Below are positions 12,037 to 24,995 of a stretch of DNA of 64,000 bases, one piece after another. This stretch comes from Anastatus disparis (lineage: Eukaryota; Arthropoda; Insecta; Hymenoptera; Eupelmidae), in assembly GCA_017163975.1 (NCBI GenBank), contig JAFFSR010000242.1, positions 2,443,001-2,507,000 of the forward strand, given 5' to 3'. The translations under genes were made by a program, and so were the position numbers. A model generated the notes under the pieces. It was not told where the DNA came from. It was given only the letters and a program-made list of their open reading frames with translations, and ran no database searches. Each line of letters starts with the position of its first letter. The first letter of the stretch is position 1.

Positions 12037-13738
12037 ATGAAGTGCTGTGTAGAATCGTGTAAAAATCAAATAAAATTTAAATTTCCTTCAAATAAAGCTA
12101 CGAGGCAAAAGTGGTTGGAAGCAATAAGGAGACCATGTTTAAAAATTACTCCAAAATATGGCTTGTGCATAGACCACTTTGATCCCAAAAGTATAATTAA
12201 AGAAAGCATACATTGTAAGCACTTTTTCACTCTAATGTTATTTTACATTTTTTTAAAAAGTATTTATATACTTTGTTAATTATTTTTCTATAGACGGCTA
12301 CAAGACATCAAAAGACATCTTAAAACGTGGTACTGTACCAACAATATTCCCTTGGAATAATGAAAGAGTAAGTTATAGTTTTGTTTAATTTCAATTTAAT
12401 GTTTATACAGATTTTTAAAATTTAGTGATTCAATTCCAGCTTATTAAATCTGAAAGTGATTCTTCATCATTAAGTGAAAGATATTTAAAGAAAAAGTTTA
12501 ATTCAGAAAATCAAGAAATATTTAATACTAAAAATAGAAATGTATCAAGTGTTTCTCTAAAAAATGAGAAAAATAATTGTATAGACAGTGACCATAATTA
12601 TCATCTGAACATTGAAAATGAGGAAAATGATGAGATGGATATTGATCACAATTATCACCTAAACATTCAGAATGAGAAAAATAATTATGTAGTCAGAGAT
12701 CACAATTATCATATAAAAATTGAAAATGAGAAAAATCCTCACATAGACAGTGCTCAAAATAATTTTGTAAATATAGAATGTCCTCTGTTATCATGTCTGG
12801 ATAAAGAAGTTCAAGCAACAGCAAGGTATCAAGATAAAGAAGTGCAAGTTAATTTTGAATATTATTTAAATTTTATTAGAAATGAAAAAGATTTAAACAT
12901 AATGACTGGTCTGCCTACCTTTGAGCATTTGTATGCTTTGGAAAATATTGTAAGAATTGTAAATTCTAAAATAACATTTTCTTTTAAATCCTTATCAAAA
13001 TTATCTATTAAAGACAGAATAGTTTTAACATTTATCAGATTAAAGCAAAATGTTAGTTACGGACAATTACAAGTTATGTTCAAAGTTTATTCTGAAGAAA
13101 ATTGTAGAAAAATTTTTTTAACAATGATTGAAATATTGAGCACAGGTTTAAAGTCTTTTATACATTTACCACAAAAAAATGAAATTCTACCAAATATACC
13201 CAAAAGCTTCATTTGTTTTGCTAATGTACGAGCAATCATCGATGTTCTTGAAATTAATATTTCATCTCCCAAAAATTCTTGCTGCCAATTAGCATCTTAT
13301 TCAAACTATGAACAAGGGCATACTATTTGTTTTCTGATAGCTGTAACACCTTCAGGACTAATATCTTTTGTAAGTCATGCTTTCTTAGGAAAAAGTTCTT
13401 ATAAGGCTATTTTTGAAGAAAGCAATTTAATTAAATTGTTAAATAAAGGTGATGGTCTTGTGATTAACAAAGAATTTTCAATAGATGAAATTTGTGTAAA
13501 ACATGAAGTACAATTAATAAGACCACTTCTTTTGAGAAATAAAAAAATTTCAAAAGAAGAAGCAATGTTAAATGCAAAGATTGTTAGAGCTGGAGTGCAT
13601 ATAGAAAAATCAATACAAAGAATTAAAGTTTTTAAAATTTTAAGTGCTGAAGTACCTGCATATTTATTTCCGAAAATAGAGCAAATATTTACAATTATTT
13701 GTGCTATAGTTAACTTGAGTTCTCCTATTTTAAAATAA
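12037..13738 (+). CDS. THAP protein with a decayed ISL2EU/PIF-type DDE transposase domain
   Basis: Exons 12037-12214, 12294-12367 and 12440-13738 join in frame to give 516 residues. The N-terminus is a THAP zinc finger (C2CH): MKCCVESC, a Trp in RQKWLEA, CIDHF, and the closing VPTIFPW motif encoded by the second exon. The middle has about three to four HNYH-containing repeats of 20-23 residues (12560-12775). The C-terminal half matches a DDE_Tnp_4-like fold of the ISL2EU/IS4EU group: RAIIDVLEI (first Asp kept), YSNYEQGHT, then positions that are normally SDK and ADRGF read SYK and INKEF, and VHIEKSIQRIK keeps the last Glu. Two of the acidic catalytic residues are therefore missing while the 433-codon exon is fully open. 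This suggests a domesticated DNA-binding protein rather than an active transposase. A young pseudogenised transposase that happens to stay open is the alternative. Confidence 0.8.
12560..12775 (+). repeat. In-frame tandem repeat inside the THAP gene
   Basis: Units of about 60-69 bp encode ENEKN(N)..(I/V)..DHNYH(L/I).I repeated about three times, with a fourth degenerate copy ending at AQNNFVNIE. Neighbouring units differ at several codons but keep frame. They form a linker between the DNA-binding finger and the transposase-like half. Confidence 0.7.
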
Positions 13739-16233
13739 ATCAAATGTACATTTTTAAATATTAATAAGTAATGTTTGTAAAATAAAATAAATAAATATTA
13801 TTTATTAAAACTTTTATTGTTTGTTTAAACAAAAAAATTTTTGTAAAAATAAAGAATATAATAATAAAATCAAAGAAATGAAGATGCGATATTATTATAT
13901 TAGATTAAATTAGCAATGTTGTATTGCAAGTTAAATAATGACTGTACTTGTTATGTTTTATAATACCAAATGTAATCCTTTAAGTATGCCACAAGAAAGA
14001 TTTTCATATGGTAACTCTATAAAAATCTTTACCAAGGAATACAAATGGTTAATTTAGCTGAATATATATTATTATTTGTATGCTATTAGTAAGTTTTTGA
14101 TATCAGACTGATGTATAGAAAGTTATATATTCCTTTCTAGGATTACAGGTTATTCTTAACATTGTAATAATAATTATTTGTTTTAACTTTTATGAGTAAT
14201 TTTACATTTTATGTGACTTTATACATCTTCATGTTTAAAAATTATTTGTAAATTACTGATTTTTTACAATATTAATTTATTTTACAGATTTTCATTTTTT
14301 GTTATAAGGAATTAATAGAACATTACGGAAATAACTTTTCCTAACTATTCATAAAACATTTAAAGTATAAATTTTAAAGAAAGGTGTGGGGAATACGTAA
14401 AATACAATTGCTGTCATGCGTGGAAGCCACCAAAATTAAAAAATTTTATTTTATAAATTTTAAAGAATTAAATTATTAAAAGCATTAATTTTGAGACCAG
14501 TTGAATGAATATTTAAAATTACCCTACTCAGTTGTACCTGATAATAATATTCATGTTTTTTTAAAAATATGGTTGTGTTATTTACTTTTAGGTTTAGATA
14601 TTTTAGTGAGCTCAATACTTCAGAAATGTTATACGATTTTCCAGTAAAAGCTTATTTTATTTCAAATATAATCAGCTAATAAGATCAGCTTCTGTAACAA
14701 CTATCAAGACTGCATGATATACAAATATTTAATTTTGAAATAACTACATGTAATTTTTGTAAATATACATTTTTCAACAACTGTTATTTTTTTATATTTT
14801 TTGCCTTGACCTAATGTTTATTATTTTTACGTTGTAAAACTAATTTATAATCAAATATAAAAAATAAATTTTAATTACAATAAATTTATTAGAATTATTT
14901 AAAATCACTAATTAATGATTAAATATGGCTTTATTAGGAAAATTTTCTTCGATCAGTGGATTTTTGTATTTTTGATTCAACCATAATGGTTACATTGATT
15001 TGACACATGGGATTGGTTTTGTTTAAAGAAAAATAATATTAAAATATTTCAAAATAAAGATGGAATTTAAAATAGTTTTCAAAGCAAGCTTCAAAGAGAA
15101 CTCAATTGTCTAAAATTGAATTTTTTTTCAGTTTTTAATAATTATATCAGTCAAATATAAAATCAATTATTCTTTATTGATATCAATAATTCATTGCTAG
15201 CTATTGTAAAATAAAATTTAAAGTATTTTTCATAATTTAAATATTCAAAAATAAATTAATAATATAAAGGATTAAAAGAATATCTCAATAATTGAGTTGA
15301 TTGAATTAAAATACTAATATAGGTATTTTAAGATTTTATTCTAAGAATTTATTTCACATCATTCAAAATAAATTTACTTATTCAATAATAATAGATTGAA
15401 TATTGTAAATTATTAATTTAAAAAATAATTTATTGATATTGCAAAACGCAAGAGATTCTGTTAGAATTTAAAAAAAATCTTATTCATAATAATGGATTAT
15501 TAAGTTTAAATTTTAAAATTACTTACAATCTCATATTATTTTTTTAAAAAATATTTGAAAACATACATTATAAGATTATAAGGACAAATAGAAATCAAGT
15601 AAAGTTTAAAAAAAATCTTTTTAATACATTTTAATTCTTATTTAACAGTTACAATCAAAGGCTTCATAAAACGTCTGCGCCTAATATTCAATAGTTATTT
15701 AATTAATAATAAAATTATTTTTCACGATGTGCCTTTAAGTTATATTATTGATATATATTTTTTATATAAGCATATATATGTATAATATTTATGTCTTGAA
15801 GTTACAACGCGCATTTTGGACATATTTTGAAATTTTAATTATTTTAATGACTATTACTTAGCTTTTTAAATTGTTTAAACAAATAAAAATTGCTAACTTA
15901 CTATGTCTTAACTCAACCAAAATATGCGTTATGTATACTTGTACACACAGCCATATACATGCTTTTTCTGTACTAATGATGTTTATGTTTCACTTGATTC
16001 AATATTTCCTTATAGAAATTATTACAATATTTCAAAAAACATGGAGCAGACAAATATATGTTAACTATTATTATATGTTAATAAAAATAAAAAAAGTTTA
16101 ACGTTAACTAAAAACGTTTTTACAATTTTAAACTCAAAAAAACTTATTCTAAAATTCTATGTCATTCTTCATGTTAAAGTAAATTGTTTTCATTTCCTTT
16201 TGATCTCCGGACATTTGTTTAATATCATTTTTT
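13739..16233. other. AT-rich intergenic stretch
   Basis: No gene supported. The THAP gene probably terminates at AATAAA clusters at about 13780-13800. The rest is very AT-rich with short chance frames (for example 15871-16101). No repeat boundaries could be recognised by eye. Confidence 0.5.
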
Positions 16234-18822
16234 TCACGCCTCACATTCGTGGTAGGTCACTCTGTAAGTGAAAAAATTGAACAAATAAGACAATGTGTAA
16301 TATAATTTATTTTTTTAAGATAAAATTATAACAAATTTTGACTACTTTAATAAAAATTTAGAAAATTCATGTGATTAAAAAATGTTTATTTTGACATTTT
16401 TATTCATACATACCGGAATATATTCTTTTATAAATTTCTAATACAGAAGATTATTTAGTTACTATAGAATGAAATTGAAAATTAATTGTTCAATTAATAG
16501 TTTAAAATGAAAAATTATAAATTAATCAATATAGAAATAAATTTATATTATCATTCCATTTATATTTTAAACAATTTGTATGTTAAAAATTGTACTTATG
16601 AATTATTCGTTTATCACAGCAAAAAGAAAATAAATTTGGTGTAAAATAAAATTTTGGTCAAAAGAAAATATACAAATAATCGTTTTCAATCAAATTCTTA
16701 AAAGATTTTACTAGCTTTTATTTGAATGTCATTTTAATTCTATTTTTTACCTCTCTTTATTGAAATTACGTCGAGATTGTCTTTTATCTCCGTACATAGT
16801 TAATGTATATCGTTTTGTATGTGAAGGATTTGTTCTTAACTCACGGGATTCAGTATTTTTGATTTTATCTAATTTTTCCATGAACTTTTCAATAAGTTCT
16901 GGACAATTTAGATGTTCTTCGGGTTCCCAGGTATCGGCGTTTGATGAAAATCCTTTCCATCGAATCAGGAATTCGCGCGTCTTATCCTTTCTAAAATGAA
17001 CTTCGATAATTTTTTCTACTTCGTATTCCGTTGAATCATCAGCATCGTCATCATCGTCATGTTTTTCTTTATCTCCTAGATCATTCTTGGTTCCCTTTGG
17101 TGTAGCTGTAAATTAAAAATAATCAGTTATTCTTTTAAATAATTAGTATAATAAAAGTTAAATGAGCAAAGTAATTATCTATTTGCTTTAAATGTATAAT
17201 AATTTAAATAAACATTATTAGCCAGAATATTTTATGAAATTAGGAATTTAATATTATTTTATTTAACCTTCCGCTAATGGAAAAGCATGTATTTAAATGA
17301 ACTGGACGATTCATCTCGTCCTGCGCTAGAGGGTTAAAGTTTTTAAATTAGAAAAATTGAATTTTTAAAATAAGTTTTTGAATATATTAATTTCTAAAAA
17401 TTGAGATAAATGTATGTAATATTTGTCAATAAAATTTTGTGAAATTTCAACATTTTTTTAACATTAAATACAATCAGATTAATGAGAATCTATTAGTTAT
17501 TAATTTATCTGTTCATTCTAAATATACCTTTTACATTACTGGTACGTTTGCCTTTTTTAGATTTCTTATCTTGCTTTTTGCCTTTGGTTTTTTTCTCTGC
17601 CTTTGTTTTTTCTTCTTTTTCTTCATTGTCAGAAGCGTTATTTTCGTCTTGTTCAGCTAAAAATTCTTCGATTAGCTTATCACAATTTAATTCTTTCTCC
17701 TGTTCCCATGTATCATGTTCTTCCGAGTATCCTTTCCAACGCACAAGAAATTGGCGACGACCTTTTATAGTACGTTGATCTACTATTTTTTCAACCTGTA
17801 CAGAGAACAATACAAATTTTTAATTTCATGATAAGAGTTTATTAACCATATGAATTTACCTTAAATATTAGAAATATAATTAAAAAAATATTATAATATA
17901 ATTATATAGAAGGATTCGACCTTATGGGTTAATGTAAATTATATTAATAATTACAATTTATGCTATAATTTGAGAACACGAAATATATTAGCTAATTTTA
18001 GGACTCATAAATATTTTAAACAATATTATTCAATTCTCAATAAGTCATTGTTTTTAAAATACCATTATTGAAATAATAGAACTCAAAATTTACTGAAATC
18101 AGTAAATAAATTTACTTAATTTGAGTTAAAATATTTATGGGTTAATATTTACTAGTCAATTAAGTAATATCCTTCTACGTGATTACATCTAAGAGCAAAT
18201 TATAAAATAAAGCTTATAAAATTGTTTTTAGAATAAAAAAAATTATAATTTTAGAACAATAAATATTTTAAACCTCATATTCTTCTTCATCATCAACTTC
18301 TTCTGGTTCTTCTTTTTCTTCTTTCTTTGAAGTTTTGCTCTTCTTTTTGCTTTTAGCAGATGACTTTCCATTTTCTTGAGCTTCTTTTTCTTCTCCATTT
18401 TCATCATGCTCCTTATCTTGTTTGCCCCTTTTCTTTTTATTTATAGTTTTCTCAACTTCTTCATCTGATCCATTTTCATCATTCTCCTTATCTTGTTTGC
18501 CCTTTCTCTTTTTATTTATAGTTTTCTCAACTTCTTCATCTGATCCATTTTCTATACTTTCATCATTCGTCGTATCCCTTTTTCTTTTCTTCGCTGGGGA
18601 TTTTCCATTCTCTTTAGCTTCATTTTCTTCCTTATCATCGACATCATTTTCTTCATTGGCTTTTACGCGACCACGTGAACTACGCTTTTTACTTGAGCTT
18701 GAAGCTTCGACATCATTGCCAGAGCCAGTTTCGTCATTATCAGTTTTCATAGAGGTAACGTCCTCTTCATTATCACTGTTTGCTTCAGACTTCCTTTGCT
18801 TTCCTCTAGATACACGTCGCAT
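16234..18822 (-). CDS. Acidic nuclear protein with two chromodomains (spliced)
   Basis: Four - strand exons, 18822-18274, 17795-17528, 17105-16751 and 16261-16234, join at GT-AG sites in consistent phase to give 399 residues. Residues 1-180 are a Ser/Glu/Lys-rich, probably disordered region with several nuclear-localisation-like KKRKR runs and two copies of a GSDEEVEKTINKK unit. Chromodomain 1 (about 180-235) reads EYEVEKIVD, FLVRWKGYS, TWEQEKEL. Chromodomain 2 (about 297-352) reads EYEVEKIIE, FLIRWKGFS, TWEPEEHLNC. Both keep the aromatic-cage positions (Tyr, Trp, Tyr/Phe) that bind methyl-lysine in HP1 and Polycomb. A KEKHDDDDDADD acidic linker lies between them. No chromoshadow domain follows; the protein ends in a short basic tail completed by a 28-nt last exon. 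Likely a heterochromatin or chromatin reader. I cannot assign a named orthologue. Confidence 0.87.
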
Positions 18823-20420
18823 TTTTTTGAATTAGTTTGTAAACTGTAATGCAAAATTTTAAGTAGTTTAATTTTTTTTATCAAACAAATAATATTTAGT
18901 TTATATAATTTATTAATAATTTTTTAACAAATGTTTCTTCTTGATAGCAAAAATTTATTAAACCTTATTTTGATACAAATTACAAATTTTTTTAAGGTCA
19001 TATAATTAGATACAAAATGTGTAGAATTTCCAATTGGTACAAATTACTTTTAATTTAAAAATGATTTTTGAAAAAAATTTAGATTAAACGAAAATAAAAA
19101 AAAAAAATAAAAATTTGAAGTCAAGTGAATAACGAATTTTATAATAAAAAAATGTCTATCAAATACGACTTTCCCGCCATAGACGGACATTTTACCGGGC
19201 TTTCCCGCGGTACTTATGTACGCATCATGCTTCCAATACACATTAAAAACCACCTAAGATTGCTTAAATTTTATAATTTTTTTCAATTTTTCAATGCTTT
19301 TAATTAAAATTAAATCAAATGAATGCGCTTAAGAGTTAAAAATTAAACACCATGTCTTTTCGCGATTTTAATTACCGACACCGCCATATTTTGCAAAGAA
19401 TGAATAGAAAGTAAACGGGAGATGTAAAAAGGACTATATCTCCTGAGACGCCCACGCTAGCCGACCGTCGATTTTGCGGCGTCTTGTCGGCTTTATAACC
19501 TATGTAGCAAATCAACAAAGTCAAAAAAATAAATATATTTTTTCAATCCACATACTCACTTTTTTTTCCAAGATGAATGCTAGTACTCTATGGTTTGTTC
19601 TCGAAAGAATTAACGGTCGAAGAGAAACGAAGACAGAGTTAACGTATAAACAGCGGCTTGCACCTTTGTAGATATTAACACTAGATTCTCCGACAGGATT
19701 GAGGTTATTTCACGGAAGATTATATTCTTGACGACGCGAACGTCGCTGTCCTCGTACTCTCAGTGTGCACCGCGCAAAAATTTACGTATATAAAAGCGTG
19801 CGCCGGCGAAAGAGACGCAGCCGGTCAGAGCCGGTGGCTTCGTGAAACACCGACATTCGTGCAATTTTATTGGTCGAGAAACAAAGCGACGGTGCCGTCG
19901 CTGGCAGGGCTGTATATTGTCTCATGGGGCCCTGCGCATTTCGAAACCTTTCAAAACACGGTCAAAAATTCTTTGCTTTTTCTAAATTTTTTTATTTCAT
20001 TATATATTTTAGATTTTTTATTTTATTCTATTTAATATTGCCTGTATAATATATGGTGAAAAAATTCATATAAAAATCAAGCCCTAGGTTAAGTTTTTAT
20101 TCAAAATTTTAGATTTTTAATATGAATTTGTAATTACAAAAAAGTAAAAATATTTATTTCAGTAATTCGATTAAATTTTGTAATAATTATTAAAAATTCT
20201 GATTGTATTATGACATTAGAGTACACGTTATTCAAAATATTTTGATAAATTTCCAAACGCTGATAATAAAAAGCAATATTAAAGTGAAGATAATAATGGC
20301 TGCCAACGTACTGCGTCGTGTCTGATATTCACGTTAGCGTTGAGCTGAAAGTTCACGCGCAAAGCTACCGAAATCCGCCATTAGCGTCGAGTTGTCTCCC
20401 AAAACTCAGAACAAAGAAAT
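18823..20420. other. Region upstream of the chromodomain gene
   Basis: Presumed 5'UTR/promoter of the - strand chromodomain gene (18823 to about 19230), then GC-richer patches at 19150-19220, 19420-19500, 19730-19930 and 20295-20400 in AT-rich DNA. No coding exon could be supported, although such patches often mark first exons or promoters. An imperfect GC-rich repeat, CCGACCGTCG / GGCGTCTTGTCGG, lies at about 19460-19490. Confidence 0.4.
19780..19815 (+). promoter_or_regulatory. TATA-box promoter candidate
   Basis: GTATATAAAAGCG at about 19785 is a near-consensus TATA box followed about 25-30 bp downstream by GC-rich sequence (GCCGGCGAAAGAGACGC). No coding sequence follows on the + strand, so if it is used it would drive a non-coding transcript or a gene whose exons were not recognised. 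Confidence 0.25.
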
Positions 20421-23400
20421 GTCGTAATTCGGAATTTGAAGCTCTAAATTATCTTTAACATTTGACTTATTATAAATAATGTCAATATCTTGATGTTTAT
20501 GAAATATTTATTGTAGAAATTACAAAATAATGTAAATATTACTTGATGAAGAAAATCGAGATTATAAATATTTGTAATTTTACAATGGTGTTAGATTTGG
20601 GAGAATTGTCAGTAAAAATGAAGGTACTTTTAGTACACCATGTAAAAATTCCTGCCTGTAAAGAATTTAACAAAATAATATGAAAATCGTAAATTTCTAT
20701 TGCTTTTCTGGTTTGACAATTAATTCTGACAAATTCTGGAAAATTCTTAAAACTGACCGAAATATTTTCCGATTGTGGTATTGTAACTCGATAGAATTTT
20801 TGACATTTAAATAAAAGTCAGAATTTATATTTTCATCAATCTATAAATTAGCAAAGGTCAAGGGCAAAATGCATAACAACGTATAGTTTCATTTCTTATA
20901 TAAAATATAGTTAAACATGATCTGAAGGTGGAGGAGAAACATTTTTATGCTTTGGCATATCCGCTGCGTGTATTTTATACACAGCGATATCTTCAATGGC
21001 TCTTGAAGCTTTCCAAATTAATAAAAATACTCGTGAAAAGCTTCCAACGATTGAAAGGTAATATCTTCATTTATTTCTTCCCAATTTCTCTCGTATATAC
21101 TTTGCGGCCAAGTTATATAACGCAACAGATATCGGAGCAAGCGTATATGTTATGTGGTGATATTAGTAATTTATATCTTGGTCGGTAACATTGCACAGCA
21201 ATTTATTTTATACCGACTTAACAACTATCTGATAATAAAAATAAACTGACATTATGTGTATGCACTGCCGGTTACTAATTTATATCATACGTTACTTGTA
21301 TCATTTATTCTGGGTTCAGCTCAATCTTTAAAAAGAAAGTGTCAATTAAACCTAGACGTCGAATACGATCTAATTGGTTAAAAAGATAAATATAACTAAA
21401 GTTTTATTATTGATTAATTATTGTTTTGATATAATATCCTATTTCAAAAAAGTTTTAGAAAGATGCATTTCGAGTGAAGGAAGAAGAATACCGGTTTACA
21501 AATTAATATTTAGATCATTTTAGATATGATATTTACAGTATTGTATATTTATCTTTTTAATTATATAAATTATAAATGTAATGAAAAGTTCGCAAACTAA
21601 AAAATTCACGTAAAATGAACATTCTCAATGTTTGATCAGTGACCTTAAAGAAAAGTTCACTGAAAACTTCTAGTTTAAAGAAAAATTGAAGATCATGATT
21701 GAATTGACATTGATCTCAAATTTCAATTTCTTATTGGAAAATGCTATTGGATAATTGTACCCGATTCTATTGACATCCGGCATACAACCAGATGGTTTTA
21801 TTTTAATTTATAAAAAAAAGAAATTATCAAGTAAAATATTGCGAGGGGAAAAATTCCGTAGATGAATATGACATGAACGTTTCAAGAGACCTGATATAAT
21901 TGAATATCTATTATCTACATTTGATATCAGTATATAATAAAAGGTTTACATTCGTATCTATATGAAAAATAATACTTTTTTCATTCCAAAGTAAAAATTT
22001 ATTGTACAAATAAATTAATTTTAAATGTCAATTTCGTCAAACTTACGATATTGGTCTTAAAGTAAAATTTTCTCAAAAATATAAACAGAATGTGTAGACT
22101 AATTAAAGAATTCAATTTTTAATATTTAAAATGTATTACTGATAATAAGATCATTGTAATTGCTCTCGAAATTTGTATGAAAAAAATGAGTGGTACGAAT
22201 CTCGTGAGTTTCGAGTTCGGTTAACACCGGCCGTTGCAGAAGATTAATCCAATTTTTTATGAATGTAAGTAAGATTTAATTTGACGGACATATTGAATTA
22301 TATAATAATTATAATAATATGCAGTCAACAATATATTTACAGTGATCCGGAGATGGTATATCTCCATTTATTATCATTTGCTTGTAAATTGGTGGACAGT
22401 AACTAATCTAAGCCATTCCTTCAGATTGCAGTAATATGTAAGTATACATTGATTTCCAATTTATTAAATATTAAATTATTTTCAATATTTTATGAAGCTT
22501 TATCCTCTGATCAGTAAAATATTAAATAAGTATTTTAAAAAATCACAATTTAATTCCAATTTACTATAGCTTTTATAGCTACGAGTAAATTCTAGAATTT
22601 TGTTAACCCGCTGATATCAATATATTTAAAAAAAAGGGAAGGTTTTTTAACGAATGCATTTTTACAACGTACTTTAAATAATTTTAAACAAGTTCCTAAA
22701 TAAGATTTAAATTATTAATGCCCTAACAAAACATCGTTTTTTAATTGTTTGTGCATCAAGAACGTAAAGTTAACTTTTGCGGCTGCTAGATGATTGATGT
22801 AATACTTATTATAGTAATTAAATGAAATAATAAACTTCTTTAACGTAAAATTTGTACCATGGAAGGATCGTAAAAATTAATGCGCGAATAAGAGTTCATA
22901 AAAGAAGCCCCAGTTGGGAGTTGGAAGTCGGAGGAAGCAAAATAAATTTTCTGGAAAATGGGAATTGATAAAATGAACGAAAAATATTAAGGAAATTGTA
23001 ATAAGTTAAAAGCTTAAAATTTTATGTTTATATTTTAAAATCAGAATATTTATTAATCATTTAAAGTAATTTAAATATATATATATATATATATAAATCA
23101 CATTTGAGTATCCTAGTGCGGATTCATCATTGTATACCAAATACGAACTCATGAAATTTAAGAAATAATCGGGAATTACTAAAACTTAAAAATTAACTCT
23201 GTCTTTTGATTATAAGATCAATAAATGCAATTCTGCCTACGTGTATTATCACCTATATACTAAAACAAATGTCCTAGTGTCTCTTGATGTTTTATATAAA
23301 TAAAAGCGAAGTCTTAAATGATGAGTGTTAACTTTAAATTAAAAGTAAACTTTTAGAACATATAATAATCTTAATTTGTAAGACATTTGATAATCGACAA

Positions 23401-24358
23401 GTCGACAATTACTGCTTTAAACTAATTAAATAGCTAAAAAATGGACAACAAAAATAAAGCTTTTGTTTGAAGTATGGAATAATTCTCCCTATTCTAATAA
23501 GAATTCCTTGATCTCTAATTAGAAGAAGAGAAATTCGATTCGTCGAATGTTCATTTTGTTTTACAAAAATTATTTCTGTAGTTCCAAATAAATGAATAAC
23601 AATTTCAGTGTATAGAATATTTGTTGTTCAAATTACTCTTCCTAACCGCATCAATAAAAGCATAATATAAAACTTTGTTTGACTATTTGTTAATTTGACA
23701 ACAATGACTTACAAAATTTAATTTTTACGAATTTCGAATTTTGCTGTATTGAAATCATCATTCATCTATTTAAGATTAGAAACAATTGAGGAATTGAAAG
23801 GAAATATTGGATGTATCATGCCGCTGCTTCGTAATAAGCTGGCTGTGTCGAGTGGCAAGCGACCTTACCACTTTCCTTCTCGAAACTTTTACAGGCAGCT
23901 GTCGACGCGCACATAGCAACAAGCAACGCTGTATGCATGCGCAGGTCATAATAAATATGGCAACACAGCAATTCGGTTGTGTTCACTGCTTTTGTAGCGT
24001 TACTAATATCAACAGAAAAATCAACCACGTATTCGATTTAGAGTAGCGTCGATCACGCCACGTTGTCACGTTGTTCGTCTCTAACGGTAAAATCGAGGAA
24101 AATTGTAATATGTTTGTAGGTATGATGTCACTTATAAATAGTGCAATTTTTAAGATCCTTTACCGCATTATAACAAAAATATTAAATTTTCTTATTAATT
24201 TATTTAGAGATACTCAATAGATAATTAACAATCAATAAATATTATTTGGATAATGTTCTTTTATCAAACTTAGAATAGTTAAATAGTTATTTCATTATCA
24301 ATTAATTAGAAAGAAATTCGATTTTCTTCAGGTATTTAAAAATATAAAATATTTAAGA
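20421..24358. other. AT-rich intergenic DNA
   Basis: No gene supported. Small chance frames occur (20928-21188, 23807-24046). A GC-richer island at about 23815-24070 is unlike its surroundings and could be a decayed element or regulatory DNA. A TA microsatellite lies at about 23070-23093. Nothing else was recognised. Confidence 0.45.
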
Positions 24359-24533
24359 TCCCTGGTAGGAAATTGAACATATTTTGGGCAGAATTGTTGG
24401 TCAATGGTAAGTTAAAATGACACTTATCTGAAAATTTTGGTCAAAGAGTTTATGGAATTTGTAGATAAGTGTCATTTTAACTTTGATTGGCCAGAAATTC
24501 TGCCCAGAATATGCTCAATTTTCTACCAGAGAT
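24359..24533. mobile_element. Palindromic MITE sharing sequence with the 27.9-kb SINE tail
   Basis: Long inverted repeat of about 175 bp. The left end CCCTGGTAGGAAATTGAACA pairs with the right end GCTCAATTTTCTACCAGAG; inward, TTTTGGGCAGAA pairs with TTCTGCCCAGAAT; further inward, AAAATGACACTTATCT pairs with AGATAAGTGTCATTTT. The loop holds GAAAATTTTGGTCAAAGAG. The right arm matches 27861-27930, the tail of the element on the - strand there. Non-coding. Confidence 0.7.
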
Positions 24534-24799
24534 AAAATTATACTCATCAATCATTGGTGCAGATAGAATAAAACCATATCTTATCTTCATTTTTTATCTT
24601 TTTGTAAGGTAACTTTTTCATATTTTAGATGGTTCCTCAATTGATGCATCATGCTTGCATACTGCACTTAGGATGGGCATATAATGCCTTTTGCTTTTTT
24701 TTAATAGCATATTTCAACAACTTAAATTTTTTTGCATGGAAATACTCTTTGATTGAATCTAAGTTGACCAATGAGGGTGAAAAGCCTTTTTGAGAAGTG

Positions 24800-24995
24800 A
24801 TGGTAGTCCAATGGCTGAGGCACTGAACTCACGCTCTAGTAGACCAAAGTTCGATTTTCCGAAAATTTTTTCCTGAATTTTCCGATGGAACAGATCCTAG
24901 ATATCTCGAAAAACAATTATAGACAATTCCCATTGGGCAAAAACACATGCATCGTGAAATATCGGCGTTATAAAAAGAAAGGACCCACGGTCATT
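24800..24995 (+). mobile_element. tRNA-derived SINE-like element
   Basis: A pol III-like promoter is visible: an A-box-like TGGTAGTCCAATGGC at 24801-24815 and a B-box-like AAGTTCGATTTT at about 24846-24857, about 45 bp apart, with a tRNA-like stretch between. The downstream body (about 24858-24990) contains ATCTCGAAAAACAA and CCCATTGGGCAAAAAC and has no ORF. The cloverleaf is too degenerate for a working tRNA. Ends and target-site duplication are not resolved. Confidence 0.5.

Noticed and set aside
20928..21188. 86-codon frame as a gene
   Set aside because: No domain, splice or repeat support; within AT-rich intergenic DNA.
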